64,000 bases of DNA from Bubalus kerabau (GCF_029407905.1 NC_073630.1:38713001-38777000); one strand, 5' to 3'. Positions 10,932 to 22,639 are shown, counted from the first letter of the stretch. Notes: generated from the sequence alone by a model not told the origin. Made by a program: numbers and translations.

Positions 10932-11340
10932 TTAGTTTATAGCCCGCAAGTATATATACATATAACATTAAGAGAAGGATATCCAAAGCATCTGAAAGAA
11001 AAAACTATCCATCACATATCAAACATTTGAAATGATACTCAGTTTCATGAATGGCCAGAAAATATAGTACAGTTATATATCATGAAGGAAAAGAAGTCAT
11101 GGAACCAAAAGGCCATTGTCTTAAAGAATAATCAACACACCTATTTCTTTAGAAATCCTCAGAAAATGACAGGGAGTAACCTAAGGTTTGTAGATAACTT
11201 CAACAAGAAAGGGTTATCAGATGTGGTATAAGCTTCACAGAGGAGTGTTTAGGGGAAACACTCTAAAATTGCATAGGAGGAGGAGGAGGAGTTGGAGACT
11301 ACCTCCAAGGTCTCTTGAATTAATATATGTCTCCTAGGGA
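10932..11340. other. Stretch without recognisable content
   Basis: No gene. A short GGA triplet run (gaggaggaggagga) lies near 11277. Nothing else recognised. Confidence 0.4.
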
Positions 11341-11672
11341 GACTATCTTTGCTCTGGGCCATCTTTTCAAGAATTTTTGTATAGCAAATAGCTTTGGAAA
11401 ACAAAAATAATAAAGGGAACAGTGTTTACTGGCCATTATAATAAAAATAATGCCTCCCTTTATGGTAAAGACCAGGCAGGCTTATTGCCCATGTAAAAGA
11501 TTTGTGTTCCCTAAGTTCAGAGTTCCTTCCCTGCAGTGTATCCCCACATATGCATGTGACACTTCACCCTCTTTGTGTCACCCTGGGGTCTGAGGATAAC
11601 ATTACAAGAAAAATGATGAAACTCTGGCCACTGCTATTGCTGTGAGTAATAAACTTCCCATTGTCTCAGAAA
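11341..11672 (+). mobile_element. Old LTR-like segment
   Basis: The composition and ending resemble a mammalian LTR. A pyrimidine-rich 'cttccctgcagtgtatcccc' region is followed by 'cactttgtgtcacc'-like sequence, an AATAAA polyadenylation signal at 11648 and a short A-run at 11670. No partner LTR or internal retroviral sequence was seen. An ERVL-type LTR is possible; the family is unassigned. Confidence 0.4.
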
Positions 11673-12304
11673 AAAAAAAGAAATACCATCCAGATAACAA
11701 AAGAAACTAAACTCAGACTTAATGAGGATGACAAAAAATGGAACGAACCCTATCAAGAAATGAATATATATACATACAAGCACAGAATATGTGCATCTGT
11801 CTAAATTAAGTCATATTTTAATGGGTGGATAGTCTGGGAAAACAATATAAAACCTTGGCACAAAAGAAGATTTACTGTAAGAAAAACCCTCGTAAGTACT
11901 CTGCATGTTCTAAAATTTAAGAGTTGGGGCAAGAGGTGGTAGAGATAAAAGTTTCCAAATTTTCCCTCAGAGAGAGGGAGGTAGGGGAGAAGAAGGCAAG
12001 AAAGGAAATAAATATATTTGGAAGCTCCCAACACACTGGATTAGGGGACTGGGAGGTGAATGATGGCCTCATGGGGGGCAGAAATACTGCTTCTCAGTGG
12101 GAAAAGTATTGGCATCTTATATTTCAGTCGTGTGTGCCTGAAAAGAACTAGGAAAGGGAAAGAAAGTATGGATTAAATGGAGAGGCACAGAAAAAGCCCT
12201 CCACAGGGCAGCTGAGGGGGGAGTGGGTGGGGTGGAAGATCAATAACATCTTGAGCAAATAAGGAAAAAGAACAAGAGAAAAAAAAAAAAAAAAGAAAGA
12301 AAGG
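11673..12304. other. A-rich stretch upstream of a CpG-rich patch
   Basis: No gene recognised. A 16-A run lies near 12280, followed by AAAG repeats. From about 11930 to 12240 the plus strand is purine-rich. Confidence 0.45.
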
Positions 12305-12500
12305 GTAAAGCGTCCTTTTTTCCTGCGCGAAGGCATCCGGAGGGCACTGGAAACCCAAAGAGGGCGGGGTGGGCTGAGCTGCCGCGCACCTGCGCTAACA
12401 GCAGCAGCCTTCCAGGCCAGACACCTGACAGCGTCCTTGTGTGCAGAGTCGCAGGAGGCGGGTGCAGAGACAGGAAGGGAAGAGGAGCTTCCAGAGGATA
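12305..12500. other. Isolated CpG-rich patch
   Basis: About a dozen CpG dinucleotides lie in under 200 bp, including 'tgcgcgaa', 'gccgcgcacc' and a GC-box-like 'gggcggggt' at about 12363, in surroundings that are AT-rich and CpG-poor. No recognised repeat explains it. It could be a promoter remnant, a first-exon remnant of a gene outside the window, or GC-rich LTR sequence. No convincing ORF or splice pattern supports a gene. Confidence 0.55.
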
Positions 12501-12548
12501 TTACACTGACCGCAGTCAGACAGAGAAAGGCAAATCCCACATGATACC

Positions 12549-12776
12549 GTGTGTGTTAAGTCACTTCAGTCATGTCCAACTCTATGCAACCCTAGGGACT
12601 ATAGCCCGCCAGGCTCCTCTGTCCATGGGGATTCTCCAGGCAGGAGTATTGAGTGGGTTGCCATGCCCTCCTCCAGGGGATTTTCCCAACTCAGGGAATG
12701 AACCAGAATCTCCTACGACTCCTGCATTGCAGGCAGATTTGCAGATTCTTTACCACTGAGCCACCGGGAAGGGCCC
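12549..12776 (-). mobile_element. Bov-tA SINE
   Basis: Reverse-oriented, nearly complete Bov-tA. The tail is at about 12549 and the head ends in 'ccaccgggaagggcc' at 12776. The flanks 'tgatacc' (12542) and 'tgatatc' (12778) form a 7-bp TSD with one mismatch. Confidence 0.9.
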
Positions 12777-12777
12777 T

Positions 12778-13115
12778 GATATCAATTATATGTGGGATCT
12801 AAAAATAGTACAAATGAATGATTATACAAAACAGAAGCAGCAGGCTCACAGACTTAGAAAGTAAGCTTATGGTTAACAAAGGGGTGAGGGAAGGAGGGAC
12901 AAATTAGGAATATGGAATTAACAGATACACACTACTACACACAAAATAGATAAGCAGCAAGGACTTACTGTATAGTACAGGGAACTACATTCACTATCCT
13001 GTAATAACCTAAATGGAACACAATCAGAAAAAAAAAAAAAAAAAAGAATGGAATCGCTTTACTAAACACCCGAAACTAACCCAGTATTGTAAATCAAGTA
13101 CAGTTCAAAAAAAAT
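12778..13115 (+). mobile_element. L1 3' UTR, 5'-truncated
   Basis: A clear artiodactyl L1 3' UTR: the 'tgatatcaattatatgtggg' start, 'caggctcacagac', 'cagatacacactactac', 'actgtatagtacagggaac', a 17-A run at about 13029, and the terminal 'gaaactaacccagtattg' block. No ORF2 sequence remains. Confidence 0.85.
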
Positions 13116-14249
13116 CACAAAAGCATGACAAGAAGGTGTCAAATAATTACTTCTGACTATGTGGGAAAGTTATGCAAAGTTAAACCTTCTCCACTTTTCT
13201 AGCTTGGAACAAAGAAGACTGGGAGCTTGCCATGGTCTCTCTCATCCCACTTCCATCCACTCCTCCCTCATGAATGCTGAGGCCTTCAGTGTTGGAGGAA
13301 GGTGAGTGAAAAGTGATTACAGGACAGAAAGAAAAGTTTTATTTCACTAGTAACTACCTGGTATTCGTTTCCATCAGGTTTGAAAATGTGTGATACCGAG
13401 ATCCTTTCAAGTTTAAACATTTCTGACCACTTCTTCTTATAATTCTAATTTATTCTATTCTGTACCCTGACTCTGAAAAATTTCCAAACTGACTCATGGG
13501 ATTGATGCCATTACCTTTTCAGTTCATGACGAGTATCTCCAGCTTTCATCCTGTGCAATGTACAGGCATAACCTGAAAAACATCTTCCAGTTAAATGTTT
13601 CCCCAGTAGAAAACATCTTATTTTCAGTACACATACTTAATAGGTATATCTCTTAGTAAATCATTTGTCCTCTTATATTTTTAATGGAAAAAATATATAC
13701 TTATGTTTCCTAAACTCAATATAAAATTTTAAACAACAATCAAAAAAATGCAGGTAAATCTCAAGATACATCTTAAACATAACTGATAGAATGTCAGGAT
13801 TCTATGTAAGCATATTGAAGATCAGTTTGTATAACAATGGAACACAAACTAAACCCATTTTAACATGCAAAGCAGTTAGTTATCAATAAGTAATAATTTT
13901 AAGCTTTTTCATCTAAGCAAGATAATTTTTATTTCTATACAGGCATTTTACTAAGTTTAAGTTATGTTTAAGGAAATTAATAGGGGTTTTAGGGTTAATA
14001 TTAATTTAGGGTTTCTATTAGGCTTGATAATTCTTTCTCATTTTTTCCTTTAAACAAAATAAGATTTAGGATCTTAATTAGCTCTCTTGCACAAAAAATC
14101 TGATTTCCCAAAATGAATTACTAACTAAATGAGAGTTCTCACATTTCCCTACCATCTGGCATCCAATGTCTCAGTTAATACAGAATATGTATTAGCTTTC
14201 TAATATGGCAGCCCATTTAAGGCTCAAATTTCTGTGTTAGGGGAATCCT
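13116..14249. other. AT-rich stretch without recognisable content
   Basis: No gene or repeat recognised. A telomere-like 'ttagggttaatattaatttagggtt' patch (13989-14013) is too short and irregular to be called an array. Confidence 0.45.
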
Positions 14250-14405
14250 AGTGCTAAAACAGGAGAAGGAAATGGCAACCTACTTCAGTGTTCTTGCCTG
14301 GAGAATCCCAGGGACGGTGGAGCCTGGTGGGCTGCCGTCTATGGGGTCGCACTGAGTCAGACATGACTGAAGTGACTTAGCAGCAGCAGCAGCAGTGCTA
14401 AAACA
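14250..14405 (+). mobile_element. Bov-A2-type SINE with perfect 12-bp TSD
   Basis: The SINE body is 14262-14393, one A monomer from 'ggagaaggaaatggcaacc' to an (AGC)n tail. The identical 12-mer 'agtgctaaaaca' at 14250-14261 and 14394-14405 is the target-site duplication. Its intactness indicates a fairly young insertion. Confidence 0.97.
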
Positions 14406-15967
14406 AACATGCATCAAGATTTCCGTGACTTGAAAAAATAAATGTTGCCAAACTTGTTACAACAGATGTAACACCTGGCATCTGGTAAAGTGTCATGTCT
14501 GGCCTGTGTCTCTACAGGGCCTCATTGTCTCCTTACCAAGCCCTGTGATCACCCTTCCTATCAATAGTGCTGGTCCTAGCCTGTGGAGAAGAGCCACCCC
14601 AGGGTTTCCTAGTGATGCTGATGGCTTTCTCAGGCAACATATTCCTGATGTGCTTCAGGAATGATCTCTCTTCTGGATTGTCTCTTAAATATACTCTTGT
14701 GGATCTTGTGGCTTCATATAATATGTGCCAAGCAACAGTCCTGTCTCTCTGAGCCCTGTAATCCCATCCTCACTATCTTCCACAGTAACTCAGGCACTTC
14801 ATGTTACTCAGTATGGGCTATTGCTTTCTCCAGGCTTCTATGAGTCACCCTCTCAGGGATTAGGCTAATCCCCCCAGGTCCATGCCAGAGTTAATGTCCT
14901 AAAAGAGCTCATCCAAGAAAATTGGCTCTTGCTCATCCAGCCCCATGCTAAGGCCATGAGTCCTCCACGAAAAGCTCCAAGGGTCTTCCAAACTCTGTAA
15001 ATGACCTTGGTGGCTACCCAAAGATTCACAATGCCAAGCAAGTCCTGGTTCAAATACTAGGAATGTCCCAACAGCAAGAAGCCATGGGATGCAACATTTG
15101 AAGATATAAGAGAAACCACCAGAGCCAGGGACCGAATAAAAGTTACAGCCAGATAGCATAGAATCTGCATCATCCAGGGCTTGAGTGGTTCCTGGTCAAC
15201 AAAGAGCAGCGGCCCAGCTTTGGGGATCAACAATCTTCTTAGAGAGTAGACCGAAGTCTCCAACTCTGAAGCAGTGAGAACAGATTCTAACCCAGAGCCC
15301 AGCAGTAACAGTCATGACTAAGTTGCAGAAATGGCTTTGGTGAAAAAGGCCTCCTGCCCACAACTTGAGGAAATGTTCCTTTTCCCTTGAATGCAAATGA
15401 TATTTGGAAGAGGAGGATAATAGGCAGGACCTCAGGAGGCTGGAGAGGCAGATGTGATGAGGAGTTAAACTTTGAATTTATTGAATAAACTACCCAAAAG
15501 GCACTCATTTAGACTGAGGAACAAAATTCTAAACTGGAATTTAATGACATATTTAATCATTATTGTTTGTCTCCCATTAGGGAAATGGGGGGTTTATGTG
15601 CAAAATTATATTCTTTATTAAAAATAAAAGAAGTTTAAAGCCCTGTAGCTTTCCAAAGTATTCATATGCTTATCCTTTTAATAGCTTTTCTTAAATTCTT
15701 TTTTTTTTATGGTTCATCTATAAGAGGAGTGGATAAATGATCCAACTGTATTTGAGTCTCCAATATTGACTCTAACGTTTCTTCACTGATAAAATCACAT
15801 AGTTTGGGGAGATGATTCCAGATCCAGTAATGGTTCTAATTAGTACAACCAGTCACAATACCCACTTCCATTACCAGTAACTTGTTGAGGAGCCCAGAGC
15901 AATCACAATAGCATTTTTCCTCAGCAAGAGGCCAGTGACTTGTGTTAGATTAGAATATTAGGGTAAA
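14406..15967. other. Stretch of intermediate GC content, unassigned
   Basis: About 14480-15500 is richer in G+C than its surroundings and has several overlapping open frames of 60-86 codons on both strands, but no frame is sustained and no domain is recognisable. It may be an old processed pseudogene or internal ERV sequence on either strand. Both 'gaccgaataaaag' (15141) and 'attgaataaac' (15480) contain AATAAA. I cannot assign it. Confidence 0.35.
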
Positions 15968-16312
15968 GGTTTCTCTGGTAGCAAAGAGGTAGAGAATCTG
16001 CCTGTCAATGTAGAAGACAGGGGTTCGATCCCTGATCTGGGAAGATCCCATATGCTGAGGGGCCACTAAGCTGGCCCACTATAACTACGGAGCCTGTGCT
16101 CTAGGGTCCTAGAACAATAACTAGTGAGCCCAGTGCTGCAGTGACTGAAGCCCACGTGCCCAGAGCCCCTGCTCCCCCGCAAGGGAAGCCGCAGCAATGA
16201 GAAGCCCTCACCACGACTAGAGGGAAACCCCTGCTCTCCGCAACTAAAGGAAGCCCTGGCGGCAACCAAGGCCCAGCACACCCAAAGATAAATAAACAGA
16301 TAATTTTAAACA
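15968..16312 (+). mobile_element. CHR-type tRNA-derived SINE (cetartiodactyl)
   Basis: The tRNA-like head contains an intact B-box-like 'ggttcgatccctg' (about 16022). It is followed by the repetitive body typical of CHR SINEs ('actacggagcctgtgctc', 'gcagtgactgaagccc', 'gcaatgagaagccc') and a (AATAAA)n-like tail at about 16290. It is near full length, older than the Bov-tA copies, and shared in kind with whales and hippos. Confidence 0.88.
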
Positions 16313-16435
16313 TCATTACATAAAAAAGAACATTCCTATAAAAAAAAATATATATATATATATCTAAGGGTAAATATATTCTATAGATGTGAGAGGGGAG
16401 ACGTGGACACAAGAAGTCCACTGACTTACAGCAGT

Positions 16436-16930
16436 CTGTAGTTTACGCCCTGACAGCTGATTTTTCTTTTTTGTAATGCAAGTGCTTGAAATAACCTTTG
16501 GTTGCAGAGGCATCCCCTTCAAAAATGGCTGTCTCTCTCCTACAACCGCTCTGCAGCTGCAGGACTAGAGAAAGAGCCAGGTTGCCTTCCCTCTCACCCC
16601 AGGAGACTTTGTTTTACATCTCTTGGTTGATTTCGGTTAACTGGCCATCTAGGCTCTTGCTTTTTCTCTTCTCATGCTCTAAATTCCTGCTTTTTAGGTT
16701 TTATTCACCAATACAGAGTGAGCCTGAGACATCCTAGGCCTCCACCCTCTACCCCAATAAAAGCAGAACCCCAGGCACACGCCCTCTGTCTCTCTCTCTT
16801 TTCCCTTTAACCTCTCTGTGTGGCCTCAGGTGTGCAATGTGATTTCCAGGACCGGTAGGTAATAAACCTTTCTCTTTTTATCCCCCCAAATTTTCCTGCT
16901 GGTTACTGCTGAGGGTGCCTTGCAACCTCA
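16436..16930 (+). mobile_element. LTR-like element with promoter and poly(A) signals
   Basis: Has the layout of an LTR. A 'tgtagttta' start precedes a U3-like region with CT-rich blocks. An 'aataaaag' TATA-like box lies at about 16756, a CT-rich initiator region follows, AATAAA is at 16861, and a U5-like end reads 'ccttgcaacctca'. I could not confirm a TSD, and the family is unassigned. No second LTR or internal region was found. Confidence 0.55.
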
Positions 16931-18834
16931 GTAAGAACCATAAGCACTGGTAAAGCTGATTTTCCTTAGGCTAAGACTAGGACAAAACACAGCCATTTTA
17001 CCCCAGGGGAAAGAGCTCAGGAAGAAATGAGTGTTCTACAATGTAGAGTGGATAGATGGAGGAAATCTGAGTCCTCAACGATATAACGGAGCTGCTGAAT
17101 CTACCAAATGTGAACCCATACAACTTTTGAATTTTTGATATTTCCTTAGGGTTTAAGTCAGTTTGTGTTGGCATTTTGTTATTTAGAGCCAGAAGCACCC
17201 CAGTTGATGCACACCAACCAGAAAGGTCAACTTACAATGTTCTTGCAGTCCGTGGTCCCTTTAAGTCAGTGCTATCTCAGACAGAAGACTTGTACTGCCA
17301 TTCAGCACCGAAGCTTTAACAGGCGTTCACAGAGGCTATTCCTAAAATAGCTTCAGCAATCACCACAGGAGTAGTCAGCTTGTCTCTCCAGCCATAGCTG
17401 CTATTCTGTAATTCTATTATAAAGACCAGTGAATTGTTCTCCTTATTGAATTCCTTTTCATAAAAGAAAAAAATTATTTCTTAAATTGCGGAGGGTGTTT
17501 TTCAGGAAGAGAGAATATTCTGTACTGACAAACTAACAATAATCTCCAAACCCTCCACTCTGGTAGCGCACATTTTTAAAAAGAAAATGATTACCATCTA
17601 GTGACATACTCTTGTAATTTTCATTCACACTGCCTGCTAAAAGCCACAACGGAAGTGCTCCTCTTCAAATGCTCCTTTGTGGAGCTCATTTATAATGTGT
17701 AAAAATAGGTAGAAATTACGAAGCATTGTACAAATGAAGAATTTTAGGAAAAAAGTTATATAAATCCAATATACCTAATTATTTTTAAAAGAGAAAGAAA
17801 GGGAGGAAAGACCTAGAAGGGTTTGTTTTTTGATGTTTTTTTTGTTTTTTTCTGTACTACTAGAAGAAATAATTACAGACATGTTTGTTGAAATGGTTCT
17901 TTATCTTAAATCAGTTTCTGTTTTAATTATTCACATTGGGTATTCAAATATATACTGAAAGAAAGGTAGGATATTGCTGGTAATGTTTTGTTCGCTACAT
18001 TTGTAGCTGTTTTATTGTGACACTTGTAAGATTACATGTCAGTAAGGAAATTCAAACCGAGAGATTCCTTTGGAACAAAGTGCCAAGTTCTGTTCATTTA
18101 TCTCAATTCTAAAAGCAGAGACACTCTCAAGGTCAAGGCAGCTTTGGAGTAGGATAATCCAGCTGATGCCTGACTTCAAATAAAGCATTTGTTTATAATA
18201 TGTGCCTTTAGAATATATCTGCAGAAACAATGCAAATCCTAACTCTAAATTCTGAAATTCTGATCTTAACTTCTAAGAGCTCCCTGTGCCATGCTGATTG
18301 TTCATTCAGGATTAACTCCAGAAGAACTGTATTTTTTTAATTTAATTTTTATTTTATATTGGGGTCAGAAGAATTTTAAAGTTAGTATTTTCTTAAAGTT
18401 TTTTCAGTGTTGAGAATAGTATTAAAATGATTAGTGAGGAATAAGATGAAAATTCTATTTAAAAACATTCTAAATGTTCATTTGGAAAGAAACAACATTT
18501 ACCTGTGAGAAAAACAAGACCCTGCATATTTCCTAACATGACATCACTCAATTTTGGTTTTAAATCACTTCTATGAGTGTTTTTTTTTTAATTTATCTTA
18601 ATTTGTAAAATAAATGAGTTGTTCTAAATAGATCTCTGAATAGTTCCTTAGAGCTATAAGGTATTACTCTGAGAATATACCAAGAAAATATAAAAAGCAC
18701 ATAAAATTCTGGTTTTTATGGCCATCAAATTCTTTTAAATGTTTCCTTGATTTGCTACTTCTAACAATTCAGAAATAAATTCTATTTCAAATTAATTATG
18801 TTTTAATTAGCTAATATCAGAATTTTCTTGAACT
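16931..18834. other. AT-rich stretch, mostly single-copy
   Basis: No gene recognised. About 16980-17360 resembles the end of an old interspersed repeat ('ggcattttgttatttagagcc') but cannot be named. Short poly-T runs occur at about 17837 and 18582. Confidence 0.4.
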
Positions 18835-18965
18835 TGGAGAAGCCACTTCCTGACTTTGAACCTCAATTTTTCATCAATTAAATGGAGGAATGAGAAAGCT
18901 GGGTAAAGTTGCTTCTATAGTCTCTACCAACACTGAGATTTATGATTCCACGGACTGATTAAGAG
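18835..18965 (+). mobile_element. Possible MIR-class SINE remnant
   Basis: Weak similarity to the second half of an old tRNA-derived SINE: 'cctgactttgaacctcaatt', 'atcaattaaatggagg', and 'actgagatttatgattcc' in the expected order. Strongly diverged. Confidence 0.4.
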
Positions 18966-19586
18966 GCACCTACTACAGTATCATTTTTTCTGCTGGAAAG
19001 TAGAACTAGAGGCAAAGAATAGAAAAGTTTCTTGCAAATTACTACACATAGCTATCAAAAAGAATATCCAAAATATATTTTTTATAAGTGAAGTTCTAAA
19101 AAACTTTAGAATGAGGTTTTCTTATATTGCCTGAATAAATTAAAATTATACAACTCAAAATAACTACTTTGAAGGCATCATCACTCATTTAGAAATAAAA
19201 TTCCCCAAAATTACTCAGTTAAAAAAATATTCTCCAAATATTCAAGCTCTTGGGGGAATATATATACATAGAACCTCTTCTTGAGAATTAATACTTCACT
19301 AAAAAAGACAATTATAAATTCTTTTTAATAAGAAGTATGGCTTTTTGCCATGTAACAGTATAAAAATGTGAAATCCACATATACCAGGCATGTTCTAATA
19401 ATTTTCTTAAGTGTTCTTGTAATTATCCCATTTGAGTGGGAATGAGAGGAAGGCAGTTGGCAAATAATATATGGAGAATAAATACGCTTGTGTACTAGAT
19501 GTACTAGTATATGGTTTATGATAATCTCACCTTGAAAAATAATATGAGGTCATACTTATACAGTGTTAGCTACAGATATAGTATTT
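18966..19586. other. AT-rich stretch without recognisable content
   Basis: Nothing recognised. Confidence 0.4.
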
Positions 19587-19667
19587 TAAAGTAACGATTC
19601 GTTTTGATGTTTGGCAAAACTAATACAGTGTTTCAGGTTTAAAAATAAAATAAAATAAATAAAGTAA
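19587..19667 (+). mobile_element. Very short L1 3' end insertion with TSD
   Basis: Only the last ~65 bp of a ruminant L1 is present: 'ttttgatgtttggcaaaac', then the A-rich AAATAAAATAAA tail. The 8-mer 'taaagtaa' flanks it at 19587 and 19660. It is an extreme 5' truncation of the same L1 type that ends at 62699. Confidence 0.85.
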
Positions 19668-19911
19668 ATGTATCAGAGATCATTTGTATTGCTAAATAAG
19701 ATTTGGTCACAGAGTACTTTAATCCCTTTTTATTGCTAAGTTTCTTGTACATAGGCGAGACAATGCAGCTGAGACTATGGTGATATGGTAACCCAACTTC
19801 CCTGAGTGGATTTTAAAAATAAGTTGGATTTTGGAGGTAAAAACCAATGAAAGTTAAGCAGTCTTTGAATAAATCTTGGAGGAAAGAAATCAATGTGCAA
19901 CAGTTTTCAGT

Positions 19912-21142
19912 TTCAGTTCAGTCGCTCAGTCATGTCCAACTCTTTGCGACCCCATGGACTGCAGCACACCAGGCCTCCCTGTCCATCACCAACTCCTGGA
20001 GTCCACCAAAACCCATGTCCATTGAGCCAGTGATGCCATCCAACCATCTCATCATCTATGCTCCCCTTCTCCTCCTGCCTTCAATTTTTCCCAGCATCAG
20101 GGTCTTTTCAAATGAGTTACCTATTCACATCAGGTGGCCAAAGTATTGGAGTTTAAGCTTCAACATCAGTCCTTCCATAAACACCCAGGACTATCTCCTT
20201 TAGGATAGACTGGTTGGATCTCCTTGCAGTCCAAGGGACTCTCAAGAGTCTTCTCCAACACCAGAGTTCAAAACCATCAATTCTTCAGCACTCAGCTTTC
20301 TTCACAGTCCAACTCTCACATCCATACATGATCACCAGAAAAACCATAGCCTTGACTAGATGGACCTTTGTTGACAAAGTAATGTCTGTGCTTTTTAATA
20401 TGCTGTCTAGGTTGGTCATAACTTTCCTTCCAAGGAGTAAGCGTCTTTTAATTTCATAGCTGCAATCACCATCTGCGGTGATTTTGGAGCCCAGAAAAAT
20501 AGTCAGCCACTGTTTCCACTGTTTCCCCATCTATTTCCCATGAAGTGATGGGACTGGATGCCATGATCTTAGTTTTTTGAAAGTTGAGCTTTAAGCCAAC
20601 TTTTTCGCTCTCCTCTTTCACTTTCATCAAGAGGCTTTTTAATTCCTCTTCACTTTCTGCCATAAGGGTGGTGTCATCTGCATATCTGAGGTTATTGATA
20701 TTTCTCCCAGCAATCTTGATTCCAGCTTGTGCTTCTTCCAGCCCAGCGTTTCTCATGATGTACTCTGCATATAAGTTAAATCATCAGGGTAACAATATAC
20801 AACCTTGATGTACTCCTTTTCCTGTTTGGAACCAGTCTGTTGTTCCATATCAGTTCTAACTGTTGCTTCCTGACCTGCATACAGGTTTCCCAAGACGCAG
20901 GTCAGGTGGTCTGGTATTCCCATCTCTTTCAGAATTTTCCACAGTTTATTGTGATCCACACATCAAAGGCTTTGGCATGGTCAATAAAGCAGAAATAGAT
21001 GTTTTTCTGGAACTCTCTTGCTTTTTCAATGATCCAGCGGATGTTGGCAATTTAATCCCTGGTTCTTCTGCCTTTTCTAAAACCAGCTTGAACATCTGGA
21101 AGTTCATGGTCCATGTATTGCTGAAGCATGGCTTGGAGAATT
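19912..21142 (-). mobile_element. BovB LINE, 5'-truncated copy 3
   Basis: 1.2 kb of BovB in reverse. The TGAAC-type tail is at 19912 and the RT region reaches about 21142, upstream of the 'FIDYAKAFD' (motif A) region. A YADD motif is readable in the frame at 20466-20756, but frames are broken near 20466, 20530 and 20960. Its truncated 5' end lies about 75 bp from the Tigger1-like element. Confidence 0.95.
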
Positions 21143-21214
21143 GGTACTACTTAAATGAACAGAGAGACTACTGTGATATATATCCTGTTAGTACAGATGG
21201 TACCTTCAGAACCC

Positions 21215-21627
21215 ATACAGAAATACTTTGGAGATAATGTGGATTTGGTTTCAGATCACAACAATAAAGTGAGCCTTGCTATAAAGCAAGTCACACAAAA
21301 TTTTTGGTTTCTCAGTGCATATTAAAGTTATGTTTACAGTATAGTCTATTAAGTGTGTAATGGCAGTGTCTAAAAAATGTACATACCTTCATTAAAAATA
21401 TTTCATTGCTAGAAAGTACAAACCATAATCTGAGCCTTCAGGGAGCTGCAGTGTTTTTGTGAGTGGAGGGTTTGAAACATTGAGAATTACCATAATGTGA
21501 CACGGAGAAACCAGGTGAGTGAATGCTCTTAGAAAAACGGCACATATCGCCGTGCTCCACACAGGGTTGCCACACACCTCGATGTGTAATTAGCATGCTC
21601 TCTGCAAAGCACAACAAAACACGGCAA
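21215..21627 (-). mobile_element. Tigger1-like DNA transposon remnant, internally deleted
   Basis: Both ends of Tigger1 (Tc1/mariner superfamily) are recognisable: 'cacaacaataaagtgagcc' with 'gcaagtcacacaaaat' on the left, 'gacacggagaaaccaggtga' and 'acagggttgccacacacc' on the right. The transposase coding region is entirely missing between about 21460 and 21475, so this is a MITE-like internal-deletion derivative. The terminal repeat at the right is interrupted by an ART2A-type SINE. Orientation is relative to the transposase of the parent element. Confidence 0.82.
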
Positions 21628-22008
21628 AGCAGAAGGGCGGCAGAGGATGAGATGGTTACAGAGCACCACCAATCAAGGGACGTGAATTTGAGTAAACTCC
21701 AGAAGACAGCGGATTTCCCAGGGGGTGCTAGTGGTAAGGAATATGCTCGCCAATGCAGGAGACATCAGAGATGCAGGTTTGATTCCTGGGTTGGGAAGAT
21801 CCCCTGGAGGAAGGCATGGCACCCCACTCCAGGATCCTTGCCTAGAGAATCCCATGGACAGAGGAGCCTGGCAGGCCACGGAGTTGACACGACTGAGGTG
21901 ACTCCCCATGCACACTGGGGGACAGAATAGGATGGGGAAGCCATGCCATGCTGCAGCCCATGGAGTAGCAAAAATTCTGACACAACTTAGTGATAGAACA
22001 GCAATAAC
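21628..22008 (+). mobile_element. ART2A-type SINE interrupted by Bov-tA
   Basis: The BovB-tail-derived SINE is recognisable before ('gcagaggatgagatggtta', 'gagtaaactccagaagaca', to about 21711) and after ('atgctgcagcccatggag', 'gacacaacttagtgatagaac', from about 21945). The middle is a younger Bov-tA. Confidence 0.78.
21712..21905 (+). mobile_element. Bov-tA SINE nested in ART2A-type SINE
   Basis: Plus-oriented Bov-tA. The tRNA-like head is at 21712-21790, with B-box-like 'ggtttgattcctg' substituted at two positions. The Bov-A monomer follows to about 21905 ('gagttgacacgactgaggtg'). Confidence 0.85.
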
Positions 22009-22193
22009 ACATATAGATAAAACAGCTAATAGTTAGCAGATCAAATTCCAAGATGGACCATTAGCATTATATTCATTTAAAAAAATATTTGTGCCAAAAG
22101 AAAAAAAAATACCATATTTTGAGAAAAGTGATAGAACAGGGTTTTTATATCACAACATTCTTTCTTTCCTGTTTATCTTATTTGATGTTCCCT

Positions 22194-22639
22194 GGTTTTT
22201 CCTGTGGTCATGTATGGATGTGAGAGTTGGACTGTGAAGAAGGCTGAGCGCCGAAGAATTGATGCTTTTGAATTGTGGTGTTGGAGAAGACTCTTGAGAG
22301 TCCCTTGGACTGCAAGGAGATCCAACCAGTCCATTCTGAAGGAGATCAGCCCTGGGATTTCTTTGAAGGGAATGATGCTGAAGCTGAAACTCCAGTACTT
22401 TGGTCACCTCATGCGAAGAGTTGATTCATTGGAAAAGACTCTGATGCTGGGAGGGATTGGGGCAGGAGGAGAAGGGGACGACAGAGGATGAGATGGCTGG
22501 ATGGCATCACTGACTCGACAGACATGAGTTTGACTGAACTCCGGGAGTTTGTGATGGACAGGGAGGCCTGGCGTGCTGCGATTCATGGGGTCGCAAAGAG
22601 TCGGACATGACTGAGCGACTGAACTGAACTGAACTGAGC
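22194..22639 (+). mobile_element. BovB LINE, 5'-truncated copy 4
   Basis: 446 bp of the BovB 3' end in sense orientation, from 'ggtttttcctgtggtcatg' to a (TGAAC)n tail at 22618-22637. It encodes only the C-terminal RT extension. No RT catalytic motif is present. The small insertion in a G-rich run near 22465 breaks the frame. Confidence 0.95.

Noticed and set aside
12148..12540. Minus-strand ORF of 130 codons over the CpG-rich patch
   Set aside because: Low-complexity Ser/Phe-rich translation across a poly-A/poly-T run; no domain, no splice context.
13989..14013. Telomere-like TTAGGG words
   Set aside because: Only two or three imperfect units separated by other bases; not an interstitial telomere array.
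14567..14752. Possible olfactory-receptor-like TM1 segment ('FLVMLMAFSGNIFLM')
   Set aside because: The resemblance is limited to one hydrophobic stretch with 'GN'; the PMYFFL, MAYDRYVAIC and other family motifs are absent in all frames nearby.
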